The notes under the pieces are model-generated. The model did no database searches. It saw nothing but the letters and a program-made list of their open reading frames with translations, and had not been told where the DNA came from. 64,000 bases of DNA. Origin: Dysidea avara (taxonomy: Eukaryota > Porifera > Demospongiae > Dictyoceratida > Dysideidae). The translations under genes and the position numbers were made by a program. Shown piece by piece: positions 1-11,829 of this stretch (the stretch's first letter is position 1; each line of letters starts with the position of its first letter). The stretch spans positions 13,405,280-13,469,279 of the forward strand of contig NC_089280.1 of the NCBI RefSeq assembly GCF_963678975.1. Reading direction: 5' to 3'.

Positions 1-365
1 AAAGAAACCACCATGTAAGAGAGTTCAGCTGCAAACAAATCACCTGTAGAGAGTTCAGCTAGGAACAAGTCACCCTGTAGAGAGATCAGCTAGAAACAAG
101 TCACCCTGTAGAGAGTTCAGCTAGAATAAGTTACGTTGTAGAGAGTTCAGCTACAAAGAAACTACCATGTAGAGAGTTCAGCTGCAAACAAATCGCCCTG
201 TAGAGACAAACAAATCACCCTGTAGAAAGATCAGCTAGAAGAAGTTACCTTGTAGAGAGTTCAGCTACAAGCAAATCACCCTGTAGAGAGTTCAGCTACA
301 AACAAGCCATCTGGTAAAGAGATCAGCTAGAAGGATCACCTTGTAGCTACAAAGAAATCACTCTG
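1..365. repeat. Tandem repeat, about 31-bp unit
   Basis: Head-to-tail imperfect copies of a roughly 31-bp unit with the core GTAGAGAGTTCAGCTA followed by CAAACAAATCACCCT-like sequence run from the window edge to about 365. Copies differ by point changes and small indels, and some are shortened (for example near 205-215). The array continues off the left edge, so its full size is unknown. No coding potential is seen. Confidence 0.9.
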
Positions 366-1282
366 CTTCATCTTTTCTTCTTCCTGTGGTAAAGAAAATA
401 TGATAGGTTATAAAGCCCTAAAGCCGGCCATAGGCCAGCTTTGGGGTATACAAATACAAAAAGAAGTGAAATCTAATCCAAAACAGCTAAGCTGTAAAAA
501 AAGAGTGCGGCCCTCAGAAAGGCTATGGTGAAAAAAGATGTGAAATCCAAGGTGGCGGCCAAGAAATGGCTGTGATGGTAGGTTAATGGTAAAAATTTTA
601 ATAATGACAATTCAGGTGAATTTTGTGCCAAGACCAAGACAGTAAAACAGAAACCATAGTGCTGCTGGTGCTCATTGGTTCACTGTTGATCTACTAGTTG
701 GTGTACTATAAGTAAAATATCAGTAAACAAAATGTTCTAATCTGATAATTTACTTTTATTAGTGATTTACTTCCTGTAAAACAACCAGTAATCTTATCAA
801 TTACTGTTAGGTAATCTAAGAGGCTTCAAGCAGTGCAGCTTTTTCATGGAAGAGCATACCCCCACCCTTGGCAGCATTAGGACTAAGCCTTACCACTTTT
901 ACTGTGATGTCTCAGGCCACTATAGAATATAGAATATACCATAAAATATTGGGCATGCAATTTCCTAAGCAGTTTTTCAAATGATGACATAGTGGTTTCC
1001 TGTATCCCTAACATTAGCATCTATTGGCTTGAACTAATCAGGTTCAAGAGAGTTTCCAGCTTTCTCCTCAGTTTCTGCTTTGCTGAAATCCTTATTTCAC
1101 TAGAGACCATGCTGGAAACATTGCTGTATTCATAACTGGCTGTATATTCATCAGAAATGTCCATAGAAGGTTTTGTATTGTATTTATTACTGTTCAGAGC
1201 CTTCATGCAGCAGGGAGTTAAGAAAACTTACATTCAATTTTGCACAATAGATACGATGATTAGCTAAATCTCTCTAGTGTTT
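366..1282. other. Gene-free stretch with one dispersed repeat piece
   Basis: No exon is recognised. The part from about 420 to 600 resembles 25650-25790 (shared words include GTGGCCAAGAAATGGCT and CAAATACAAA), so it is a copy of a dispersed repeat. The rest is AT-rich sequence without recognisable structure. Confidence 0.5.
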
Positions 1283-1640
1283 GGCAGTGTTGGGCAAGTT
1301 ACTTTGTAAAAGTAACTAGTTACATGTTACATATTACTTGCAACTGAACTATTTAGTTACAGTTACATATTACTCATAAAATAAAGTAACTATAATAATA
1401 TTACATATTATATTACTTTGTGTCCACAGCCTTAAGCTGTCACGTGTGAAACTACCACTTTATCACGTGACATGATTGCGTTTTGCAAATCTTGGTTATA
1501 AGTAAGAAGCTGGTGAATAAGCTTCATTCAGTAGGCTTCGTTACTTCGTTGTGGCTAGGCGTTACTCAGAGGATAACTAACGAGATTAGTAACCTCGTTA
1601 CTTGTAGTAATAATATTACGTAATATTATACTCGTTACAG
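1283..1640. mobile_element. MITE-like GTAACT-rich repeat, right end lost
   Basis: The segment opens with GTGTTGGGCAAGTTACTTTG and contains many GTAACT/AGTTAC words. Similar short pieces recur near 5325-5365 and 6640-6700. Opening words like these are seen in small DNA transposons of many animals (recalled, not checked). The right terminus appears to be replaced by the module that starts at 1641. No target duplication could be identified. Confidence 0.45.
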
Positions 1641-2168
1641 TAACTTAGCACATATTTATCGAATCACGTATTGTGGTTGTTGGTGGTATTAAGTATTCAT
1701 CGAATTACATTTAGTAGATGCTGGTAGTATCACTATTAACTATATTTTTGGCAGGTGGTCAGGTTGTTTAATCACGTGATCAGGTGCACGTGATCCCCTC
1801 TCAACGCAGGTCGGTGACAAGCACGTAGCTGCTATTGCGTTTTCGAGCCTTTGTTGTAATCTGTATAGCTCGATGTAGGATTTTTGGCCCCTGCAGCTAA
1901 CTCGAGCCTATCTGGACGAGAGTTCCATAGCCCGTGCTGTGGAGAAGGATCTGACCTTTCACCTTATTCCTTGTTTATTAGGAGTAAGGGAGTATGTGGT
2001 GGAATTCGTAGAACGGGGTTGGGAGTGGTGGGGCACTTTTACGCACGACGAGTTGAAGTTCGATCACACGAGCCAGCAAATGGCGCCTTCTGCATCACGT
2101 GCGTAGCTGGCTGGAGGCGTGCGTGATTCTTTTTGTGCTAACCACAGTTAAGCTATTAACCTCCATTT
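1641..2168 (+). repeat. Module A, left copy (L1) of the giant inverted repeat
   Basis: A junction piece (1641-1751, starting TAGCACATATTTATCG) is followed by a body beginning GGCAGGTGGTCAGG at 1752 and ending near GTTAAGCTATTAACCTCC. The same body is found inverted at 12962-13378, and its flanks recur in module B copies at 3993-5325 and 11830-12858. An 80-codon frame (1884-2126) is also open in the inverted copy, but it starts at TTG, resembles no family I know, and most of it is absent from module B, so I do not call it a gene. Confidence 0.85.
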
Positions 2169-2257
2169 AGCACATATTTATTGAATCACGTATTGTGGTT
2201 GTTGGTGGTGTTAAGTATTCATCGAATTACATTTAGTAGATGCTGGTAGTATCACTA

Positions 2258-2427
2258 CACAGGTTCTAATAGTTCTTGCGCGTCGACAAATTTAAAGCGG
2301 AAGTCACGTGTGGTAATTCTAGTTTGAAGTTCAAAAATAAATTGATTTGATTGGTCCATTTGGTCGAAATCCTATGCACGTGATTTTGCTTGTTTTTGTT
2401 GTCGCGCAAGAACTATTAGAAGCTGTG
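2258..2427. mobile_element. 170-bp MITE with TA target duplication
   Basis: The ends are inverted repeats of about 25 bp (CACAGGTTCTAATAGTTCTT on the left, its near complement ending GAAGCTGTG on the right), flanked by TA on both sides. The empty site is visible elsewhere in this window: the equivalent position at 1730-1745 reads TATCACTATTAACT with a single TA. TA duplication is typical of Tc1/mariner-type elements. It is non-coding. Confidence 0.85.
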
Positions 2428-2441
2428 TATTAACTATATTT

Positions 2442-3987
2442 GGCCAAACCAAATTTTTAGGAAAGTTAATTGATGTCTCTTTGAGTGCTACCAAGAAAGC
2501 TGCAGGCAAGCGTATGATAAGCCATCTTACTGACCTACTTTCTGCATCTGACTCACTCCCCATCCGTGGTGAGTACAAACTGTGGATTTACCGGAACTAT
2601 ATTCTCTCACTGACACGGTTTCATTTGTGTGTTGATGCTGTCTCCAGGGGGACCATCTCCAAGTTAGAATCTATTGCCACACGGTTTCTGAAGAAATGGC
2701 TGAATTTGCCCCGGAGTGCTACACGAGTTATTCTGTACTACCCAGGTGTTTGTTGTCCTAGTATTTCTCATGTCTCCAGGGAGGCAAAACTAAGTTTGCT
2801 AGCCTGTGTCAGTGCCTCCTCTGACTTGCGGCTCCAGGAACTTAACCTCCATTTGCGTCTTGGGAATGTTGCTCTACAAATCCAAGACAATGACTATTCC
2901 ATCCTGTCGATTGCTCAAAAACAATTATCTGCCTTCCCATCAGCTCGGTCGTTATATATTAAGGCTAAGCACCAGTTGTCAGATTCCATCAAAGCTCAAT
3001 GCAAAGATCATTTACAGTCACTAACTGTTCAGTCAAAGTTTGAGAGTTCCGCTGAACTAGAGAGCTCCTGTAAAACTTGGAACAGGCTACTGAAGGGATT
3101 CCACCCCGGTCAATTGTCATTCCTCCTTCGTGCAGCATCTGACACTCTACCCACCGCTGTGAATTTACAGAGATGGTCCATCCTATGTGAAGCGAAGTGT
3201 TTGCTTTGTGACTCACGGCGCCCAACAACTGCTCATGTTTTAAGTAGCTGCCCTGCAGCATTAAATCAACAGCGGTATACCTACCGTCATGATCAGGTTC
3301 TTCGTGTTTTGGCCACTAAACTTTCTGAAGCATTTGCTGACATCCCATTTGTTAAAGTGTTTGCTGATATACCTAATTTCCATGCCGACAATTCTCCACA
3401 GTCTACAATTCCGATGAGTCTCCTTATTACATCCTACCGTCCAGACATTGTAATATATAATTCCCAGAGTTCTTCCATCACTCTGTTGGAACTAACATGC
3501 CCTCTGGACTCCATCCATCACATCCAGTCTGCTCGCAATAGGAAGCAGAGCAAAACTGAGTATCTACAGCTGTTGGCTGAATTTGATCGCCTAAATATTG
3601 CTAACTATTATGACACCATTGAAATCACGGTACTTGGTCATTTTCAAGTGTCTTCCATCAAGAATTTATCTAGTTTGTTAAACTTCGTTCAAGCTGATAT
3701 AAGGATTTCGAAGCACATTATTAAGGAATGGTTAGATGCTGCTGCCTCTGCCAGTATCTCTGCCTCAGAGAATTTTTCTAGCACGAAACTGTACAGAGTG
3801 GTGCACAAATTAGACAGTTTTATTTTTGTAATTACAGTAATTAGTCTTTTTTGTTGTTGTTGTTTTACCTTGCCATGCCCACAGTGTAGTCCTCTACTTT
3901 TTGTGTTCGCATGCTGTCCGAGGTTTCACATGCCTATTTGTTTTGTTGTACATCTTTTCATCACAATTGTCAATGATGGTTCTCTCT
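2442..3987 (+). CDS. RLE-type LINE, 5'-truncated C-terminal region
   Basis: This is a 5'-truncated non-LTR retrotransposon inserted in the junction of two repeat modules. The frame is open from before 2400 to 4034, and the recognisable protein begins about TKFLGKLIDV at 2445. Numbering from the TTG at 2481, the order is: reverse-transcriptase thumb/connection (1-100); a zinc knuckle CX2CX8HX4C (C240, C243, H252, C257); and a restriction-like endonuclease core RPD (320-322), E337 and a K/R-rich KxxxY stretch (355-361), as in R2/CRE-type elements. The catalytic RT motifs are missing, so it cannot be autonomous. The frame runs on into module B beyond the probable element end, so the last ~80 residues are probably not native. 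Identification of the endonuclease is by motif pattern. Confidence 0.75.
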
Positions 3988-3992
3988 CTTGG

Positions 3993-5325
3993 CAGGTGGT
4001 CAGGTTGTTTAATCACGTGATCAGGTGCACGTGATCCCCTATCAACGCAGGTCGGTGACAAGCACGTACAGACGATTGCGCGATCTTTGCAACAAAAACC
4101 GTCAAGCGAAAACCGAAAACGTGATCCATCTGCTTTGAAAAGGTGCCGAAATACGTAACAAGCTCACGTTTCCATTGACTTCCTGTGTTGCATAGATTCC
4201 GAAATCGTCTGTAGCTGTTTTCGAGCCTTTGTTGTAATCTGTATGGCTCGATGTAGGATTTTTGGCCCCTGCAGCTAACTCGAGCCTATCTGGACGAGAG
4301 TTCCATAGCCCAAAGAAAGCCCATAATGGGGTAGTAGGGGGTTCTAAGTGGCTAGTTGGAGTAGTTTAAACCTTGTCAAAAATGATCATCTTGTTTGAGC
4401 TTGGTTTTCCTATCGCCCAGACGAGGTCGTCGCCTTTGATAGGCACTGTTAAGCGTTAGCGCCATAGGGTTAGCATGTGTGTCTGCCTATTCATGGCTAC
4501 CTGGCCACCTCTATGTAAACCGTGCCAGCAGCGCAGTTTAGGAGCTGCAAATTGCTATTGGTTGTTGATACTGCCGGGCCGGTATAGAAAGGAATCTATT
4601 TCAAAACGTTAAGTGAGTGATGTTGTATCAGTGCCATGCCCTGGTTTGGCGAGCAATCCACTGTCAGCGGACTACCCCAGCTTCATCGATACTTAGCTGC
4701 GTGACACTACAGGCTTTGTTTGATTGAAGTTTTATGGTCATAGTTATGACTCAGTTATGCTAAGACTGCTTGCTATAGGTGTGTCACCAGCGTGGTGCAA
4801 AGTTGGCAGTATCAGTAGCCGTAGCTATAGCTTGTTATTAATCTATAATGTACGTGTGTATGCAAGTGCGTTTAGTGGCTGCATGGCCTGTTGGATTTTT
4901 GCACTGTAGTCATGTGATGACCTAGCTGATGTGCAGTTGCGCTCTGTCCCCAGCTCGCAATGCAGTCATAATGAGTAATATTGGCTCACCTATTTGTGCA
5001 CTCTTGACACAATCATAATTGACGTGTTCCCCGTATCCGGAGAATTGAGGCACATCCCAGTCTGATGTGTCTATGTGTCACTAATCTGATACTGCTTAGG
5101 CAATCTCACATCTCTATTTATATTGTAGGTATGTGTGTTAACCATGCCTGGTGTGATTTCAATAAACTAGTGCATGATACCGCTGGCACTTTTACGCACG
5201 ACGAGTTGAAGTTCGATCACACGAGCCAGCAAATGGCGCCTTCTGCATCACGTGCGTAGCTGGCTGGAGGCGTGCGTGATTCTTTTTGTGCTAACCACAG
5301 TTAAGCTATTAACCTCCATTATATA
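3993..5325 (+). repeat. Module B, left copy (L2) of the giant inverted repeat
   Basis: It starts with the same GGCAGGTGGTCAGG sequence as module A and ends with the same CACTTTTACGCACGACG...AACCTCC block, but between CCATAGCCC (about 4315) and CACTTTTACGC (5188) it carries about 870 bp unrelated to the ~115 bp found there in module A. The inverted partner is 11830-12858, and identity is high over most of the length. No convincing coding frame is present. Confidence 0.85.
4069..4211. mobile_element. 143-bp MITE inside module B
   Basis: The termini CAGACGATT and AATCGTCTG are inverted, and TA flanks both sides (4067-4068, 4212-4213). The other module copies have the uninterrupted sequence CACGTAGCTG at this point (for example 1822-1831), which proves a clean insertion. 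It is non-coding. Confidence 0.85.
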
Positions 5326-5505
5326 ACTTAAGTAACGCGCTACATTTATAAGTAAAGTAACTTGAGTTATAATGGAGGTTAATAGCTTAGCTGTGGTTAG
5401 CACAAAAAGAATCACGCACGCCTCCAGCCAGTTACGTGATGCAGAAGGCGCCATTTGTTGGCTCGTGTGATCGAACTTCAACTCGTCGTGCGTAAAAGTG
5501 TGAGA
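5188..5505. repeat. Hairpin formed by inverted module ends
   Basis: The module terminal block at 5188-5321 is followed, after about 45 bp of GTAACT-rich spacer, by its own inverted copy at about 5368-5500 (shared 20-mers include GAATCACGCACGCCTCCAGC on the inverted arm). Arms are about 130 bp. This looks like a fold-back junction or the remnant of a third, inverted module. Confidence 0.85.
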
Positions 5506-5509
5506 CGGA

Positions 5510-6010
5510 GAGCGATGATATTTCATCTCTACCTCAAACGGAATGATATCGTGATGAATAATAGGGTATCAACTTCTACTTTTACCCCGCGAACCACAGT
5601 GATAACCGTCAGAATGTGACCAGGAAGATTCTCAAGAAAGTTTCCGGCACTAGTTTGATCAATAGTGCTCTAGCCGCGGTGGCACACACAGATCACAACT
5701 GATTCTATCGGTAGATGCTCCAGTATCGTCTCGCCGAGTGAGTTATCACCTACCACCGGAAGTCCCCACCAACCAGTCATCGATTTTATACTCATTCTCC
5801 TCCCTTCACACAGGAAGGGAGTGAAATATAGTACATCCTGGAGGTAGGCGTAGAGGGTACCTGGCCTTTTTAGGGTAAGGTTGCTGGAATTTTCTTTTGA
5901 AAGGAATTTATGGATTGGTTGACCGCAAATTAAGCTGGTTGGATTCCACATTTTAAAGTATAGCCCCTAGGAGGGAGGGAAAAGGGGAATGATAGCTAGG
6001 CCTGGTTCAG
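5510..6010. other. Unassigned interior sequence
   Basis: This stretch has the highest GC in the area and contains a 93-codon minus-strand frame (5670-5951) whose translation looks gene-like (it contains WWGLPVVGDNSLGETILEHL) but matches nothing I recognise. It could be a captured exon or part of a transposon. No splice-consistent neighbours were found. Confidence 0.3.
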
Positions 6011-6019
6011 TTGGGGACA

Positions 6020-6370
6020 GGTGGATTGGCAGCTACATCAGTAGCACTCAAACATCAGCTACGTCGGTAGCACTCATATCAGCTACGTCGGTAGCACTCA
6101 CATTAGCTACGTCGGTAGCACTCAAACATCAGCTACTTCAGTAGCACTCACATCAGCTACGTCAGTAGCTCTCAAACATCAGCTACGTCAGTAGCTCTCA
6201 AACATCAGCTACTTCAGTAGCACTCAAACACCAGCTACGTCGGTAGCACTCAAACATCAGCTACGTCGGTAGCACTCACATCAGCTACGTCGGTAGCACT
6301 CACATCAGTTACTTCAGTAGCACTCAAACATCAGCTACGTTGGCAGCACTCAAACATCAGTAGGCATTCC
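6020..6370. repeat. Minisatellite block 1, 24-26-bp unit
   Basis: About a dozen head-to-tail units of the type AGCTACGTCGGTAGCACTCA plus ACATC. Each unit contains the short inverted repeat GCTAC...GTAGC. Units of 24 bp (without one AA) and 26 bp alternate. Confidence 0.95.
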
Positions 6371-7296
6371 AGTATCCGAGATTTTTTAATTAAAAAATTC
6401 TCCGTATATTCCCCAATAGAACCCTGGCACAAAACAACAACTCGCGTTTAACTTGGGATTGCTCCGTAGTCCGAGCTCCAATGAGGATGAAAATCGCTAT
6501 GGGGTTTGTCCACACGATGATCATCATGAAAATCTTAGTTTTGTCGTGCGCGTTTCATATAAGTAAGTTTTGTGTTGTTTTGTAATCTTTTCAAGCCTTG
6601 TAATGTATGTAGAATACTTTAAAACTTTAAAAAACGTAGTGTCGGGTGGAAGGTAGTCACTGTTGCTTACTTTAAAGTACGTAGTTACTTTGCTCGGGTT
6701 AGCGATTTTCAGCTCCAGAGCAGTTTTCTGATGGCTGTGTCATCAGCCTCAAAAATACAAACCACTTCAAAGTCAGCATAACAATGCTGTAATTGAAACC
6801 ACAACTCCACCTTAGGTATTGTTGCATCTTTGTGGCACCTCCACTTTAGTTGTTTACCTTTATAAGTTGTTAACTTGGTGTTTTTACTTACTTGAGATAG
6901 CCTCTTGCCTGTGGGTATGCACCATTGTATTGAGAAGTGTGCAGTAGGTGAAACATATTTGCTCATTACACAGCATACAAAGATCGCTGAGATCCGATAA
7001 CATCTGAAGTTACTCTCATTATATGTACAAACTTGCAGCTAGAAGCAATTGCAGTTTCAAGACAGTCCAGATTGCTAGATGGCTTCCTGATTCAATTGTG
7101 CCTTTTTTCTCTTTAAAATGTATGGGGAGCCCCGGAGAAAAAATGTACCTTTTTTCAGTTTTAAAGCACTGTGCATGCCAAAGTAGTTAATTACAACCCA
7201 ACAAACTATATATTTCTGAGATCGGCAATCAATACTCTATCTGTTGAGCATATAAAAAGTCCATTTTTCCAAAATTTAAAAATCGGGCTGGAATGC
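6371..7296. other. Non-repetitive spacer between minisatellite blocks
   Basis: A unique-looking stretch separates the two minisatellite blocks. An 85-codon minus-strand frame with an ATG start (6709-6966) is present. Its product resembles nothing I know and has no neighbouring exons that fit, so I do not call a gene. Part of 6640-6700 resembles the GTAACT-rich MITE at 1283. Confidence 0.35.
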
Positions 7297-10090
7297 CTAA
7301 CATCAGTAGCACTCGCACCAGCTACGTTGGTAGCACTTGCACCAGCTACGTTGGTAGCACTCATACATCAGCTACATTAATTGGTAGTAGCACTCAAACA
7401 TCAGCTACATTGGCAGCACTCACACATGAGCTACATCAGTAGCACTCAATATGTCATTAACACCTAGACTTGAGCTGTCAGTAGCATTCAATTTATTATT
7501 AACACCCAGACACGATCTGTCAGTAGCACTCAGACATGAACGATGTTGGTAGCGCTCAAATGAGGTAAGTTGGTACTCAAACATCAGCTATATCTCACAA
7601 TGTGGGCCATGTTGGTAGCACTCACACATGAGCTACAACGGTAGCACTCAAACATGAGCTACATTGGTAGCACTCAGTCAAACACTATAGCTGTGTTGCA
7701 AACATGAGCTATGTCAGTAGCAGTCAAACATGAGCTACGTCGGTAGTACCCAAACCTGAGTTACATCAGCAGCACTCAATATGTCAGTAACACCCAGACA
7801 TGAACTACATCACTAGTAGCCAGACACGTATAGCACCCAGAGATGAGCTATGTTGGTAGCACTCTAATGAGGTAAGTTGGTACTGAAACATGAGCTACAT
7901 CTCACAGTATGAGCTATGTCAGTAGCACTTAAACATGTGCTATGTCAGTAGCACTTAAACATGTGCTATGTCAGTAGCACTCAAACTGAACTACTATACA
8001 TCAGTAGCACTCAGACATAAGCTACATTGGTAATACCCAGACATGAGCTACGTCGGTAGCACCCATACATGAGCTACATCGGTAGCACTCAAATGTGGTA
8101 AGTTACACATGAGCTATGTCGGTAGCACTCAAACATGAGTCACAACTGTAGAAAAATACATTGGTAGCAGTCACATATGAACTACATCGGTAGCACTCAA
8201 ACATGAGGTACGTCGGTAATAACCTGAGTGACATCGGTAGCACTCAATATGTCAGTAACACCCAGACATGAGCTGTCAGTAGCACCCAGACATGAGCTAC
8301 ATCAGTAGCTGTAGCCAGACATGAGCTATGTTGGTAGCACTCAAGTTGGTACTCAAACATGAGCTACATCTCACAACGTGAGCCATGTCGGTAGCACTCA
8401 CACAGCATAAGCTACGCCGGTAGCACTCAAACATGAGCTACATTGGTAGCACTCACACATGAGCTATGTCAGCAGCACTGAAACATGAGTTAAGATGGTA
8501 TAGCACTCAAACGAGCTATGTCAGCAGTTCTCAAACATGATCATGAGCAACATTGGTAGTACCCAAATCTGAGTTACATTGGTAGCACTCAATATGTTGG
8601 TAACACCCAAAATGAGCTGTCAGTTGCACTCAGACATGAGCTACATCACTAGTAGCCAGACATGAGCAGCTATAGCACCCAGAAATGAGCTACGTTGCTA
8701 GCACCCAAATGAGGTAAGTTGGTACTCAAACATGAGTCTACATCTCACAATACGAGTTATGTCGGTAGCACGTAAACATGAACTACTATACGTCAGTAGC
8801 ACTCAGACATGAGCTACATTGGTAGTGCCCAGACATGAGCTACATCGGTAGCACCCATAATTAATGTGGTAAGTTAAAAGCTTTCACACATGATCATGAG
8901 CTATGTCGGTAGCACTCAAACATGAGTTACAACAGTAGAACTCCACCATAAACATATTGGTAGCACTCAAGCATGAACTACATCAGTAGCACTCAAAACA
9001 TGAGCTACATTGCAAACACTCAAGAGTGAGTAGCACTCAAACATGAGCTACATCAGTAGCACTCAAAAGAGGTACGCTGGTAGCATTCAAACACGAGCTG
9101 TCAGTAGCAAGCAAACATGAGCTACAAACATCAGTAGCACTCAGTATCAGACATGAGCTATCTTGGTAGCACATAAACATGAGCAGTCAGTAGCACTCAA
9201 ACATTAGCTATACCAATAGCACTCAGACAGGAGCTATGTCAGTAGCACTCAAAAGAGGTAATTATACAAGTCGGTAACACGGGCTACTACACTCAGACAT
9301 GAGCTATGTTGGTAGCACTCAAACTCAAACATGAGCTACATCAGTAGTACTCAAACATGAGCTACATCAGTAGCATGCAAACATGAGCTACGAACATCAG
9401 TAGCACTCAATTTCAGACATGAGCGATGTTTGGTAGCACTCAAACATGAGCTATATTAGTAGCACTCAGACATGAGCTACTTGGTACATAGCACTCAAAA
9501 GAGGTAAGCTGGTAACATGAGCTACATCAGTAGCACTCAGACATGAGCTGTGTTGGTAGCACTCAAACATGATCTACATCCATGTAACACTCAAACATGG
9601 GCTATGTCAGTAATACTCAAACATGAGCTATATCATTAGCATTATGTGGACATGATCATGAGCCATGTTGGTAGTACTCAAACATGCTTACATGAGCTAC
9701 ATCGCTGATGCTCAAACATAAACTACATTGGTAACACTCAGACATGAGCTATATTGATAGTACCCAGACAGGAGCTCCCAGACATGAGCTATGTAAGTCT
9801 GTAGCACTCAAAAGAGGTAAGCTGGTAGCACTCAAACACGAGCTGCACAAGACATGAACTACATTAGTTGCAGCCATACATGAGCTATGTCAGTAGCACT
9901 CAGATGAGGTAAGTTGGCAGCTCTCAAACATGAGTGATGTCTGTAGCAATCACACATGAGCTATGCCAGTAACACTCAAACATGAGCTATGTCGATAGCA
10001 CTCAACCATGAGCTACATCAGTAAACGTGGGCTACATCCATAGTACTCAAATATGGGCTACATTGGTAGCTCTCAAACATGAATGATGCA
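7297..10090. repeat. Minisatellite block 2, about 2.8 kb
   Basis: More than a hundred diverged units of the same family as 6020-6370, here mainly CATGAGCTACATCGGTAGCA plus CTCAAA. Units vary at a few positions (ATC/GTC/GTT, CGG/AGT), and some are shortened or joined by short spacers. Unlike a CRISPR array there are no spacers of constant length; the units themselves abut. No open frame of note runs through it. Confidence 0.95.
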
Positions 10091-11690
10091 ACATCAATTC
10101 TAGTAAAATTAATGTGATAACTATGTTGGTATCACAGTACAATCATACATCATCTACCTGACTATCAATCACAGGGAACGTGACCTCTTGTCATCACACA
10201 TTTACACGACAGCTATACTGCATGTATCAGCTGTAGTTGCTACGTCAACAACACTGTACAGTCATTATATTGTTAGCTTCTGACTACATCAGTGGTAAAA
10301 AAAAAAAAAAGAAAAATGGGACAGCCACAGTACTGCTATACATTATTACCATGCACTGTAGCAACAGCCACACATCAGCTATATTGTTACATAGGAACAC
10401 GTCACAGCGGAGGTGGTAGAAACTTCAGCAGGGCAGCTACACATCAGCTATATCATCACCTGACTGCATCATGATCAGGACGGCTACACCAGTAGCACTG
10501 TACAGTCTATACTGTTAGCATCAGACTATATCAATTACAATGGAGGTAGCAGAAACATCGATATCACTAGCGTAGCCACACACCCTCACTACATCAATTA
10601 CAGCTTCAGTGGACACGACAGCTACATCAGTAGCACTGTGCAGTCACATATATCAGGTATATTGTTACATCTGACTGCATCAATCGTAATAGATGTGACA
10701 TCTGGCTTTGTCATGATCCTACATCCACACATCAGATAGATTGCTACGAATAATGTACAGCAGAAGTGTTAGGAATTTCAACTGCATACTGAAAACACCT
10801 GACACATTAGTTGCAGACGTAACAGCCATGCCAGGATAGATAATCCTGACCACATCACGATTGCCGCTACACATTAGTTGCGTTATGTGTACCTGCACCA
10901 TTGACAGATCTTACAGATAGTAACAGTACAGAGCAGCTATGAGCTTTCTCACCTGACTGCATCACGATCAGTATCAGTCACAGTGGGTGAGACAACTATG
11001 TCAGTAATGCAGTACAGTGGCCATAGCAATCGCATGAGGTTGGGCTTTGGTCTCTGCAAAATCTTTCATACTTAGCATGTCCAACCATGTGCTCTAAAGA
11101 CATGTGCACCCACACTGATCATAAAGGCCTAGTTCCTGCATCAGCTATAACGGTAGCACCTGACAGTGTCATTTGCAGTATATTTGACAGTTATACAGTG
11201 GTATAGCACAGTTCACTACAGATATATACATGACAACATCGATGGCAGTATACAAAATGGCTACTCAGTTGCTTATACAGTAGCATATCAGTTACTGCAC
11301 TTAACTGAATGACAAGACAGCTACATTTGTAGCATGCTACAGTGACACATCAGCTAATCACTACCACTAAATGGCAGGACTTGCAGCAGCTGTGGCCACA
11401 GTTTAAGCACACTTCAGCTACACCAAGAGCATATGACCATACCTGCTAAGTAACCAGCACAGTGTAGTCAGTCATCAACTTGAGCGTTAGCACCAGACTA
11501 CATTATTTGCTGTAGCTAGATGTGGCAGCGATGTTCAGTAGCACATGTACAGTACACACATATCAGCTAAATCAATAATCAATAATCAAGATGACCAGCT
11601 GCGACTAGTACAGCTCACTTGCTGGGAACACCTTGACTAGAACTCCTAGCAATCAAAAAAAAACAGACTAGAATATTCTATATCCAGCTA
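10091..11690. repeat. Degenerate extension of the minisatellite
   Basis: The same word family (CAGCTACATCAGTAGCAC and variants) recurs at irregular spacing, mixed with ACATCAGCTATATTGTTAC-type words. This suggests old, decayed minisatellite units. An A14 run sits near 10297. No gene is seen. Confidence 0.7.
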
Positions 11691-11829
11691 GTCAGGATGT
11701 GACAGATAAGCAGCACACTATAACAGCTATGGTGACCACCGAACAAAGCTACCGAGTGAGTCTAGATCTAGTAGCACTACTTCAGGCAACAAGACAAAGT
11801 TGTACTAAGGTATTTGATCATTACCACAT

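Noticed and set aside
1884-2126. 80-codon frame also open in the inverted copy at 13003-13245
   Set aside because: It starts with TTG, its conservation follows from recent duplication, most of it is missing from module B, and the product resembles nothing known.
6709-6966. 85-codon minus-strand ORF between minisatellite blocks
   Set aside because: It has an ATG and stop but no recognisable domain, splice partner or promoter. Length is within chance for this AT content.
7297-10090. CRISPR-like repeat array
   Set aside because: Units abut without unique equal-length spacers, units vary freely, and the context is animal DNA. It is a minisatellite.
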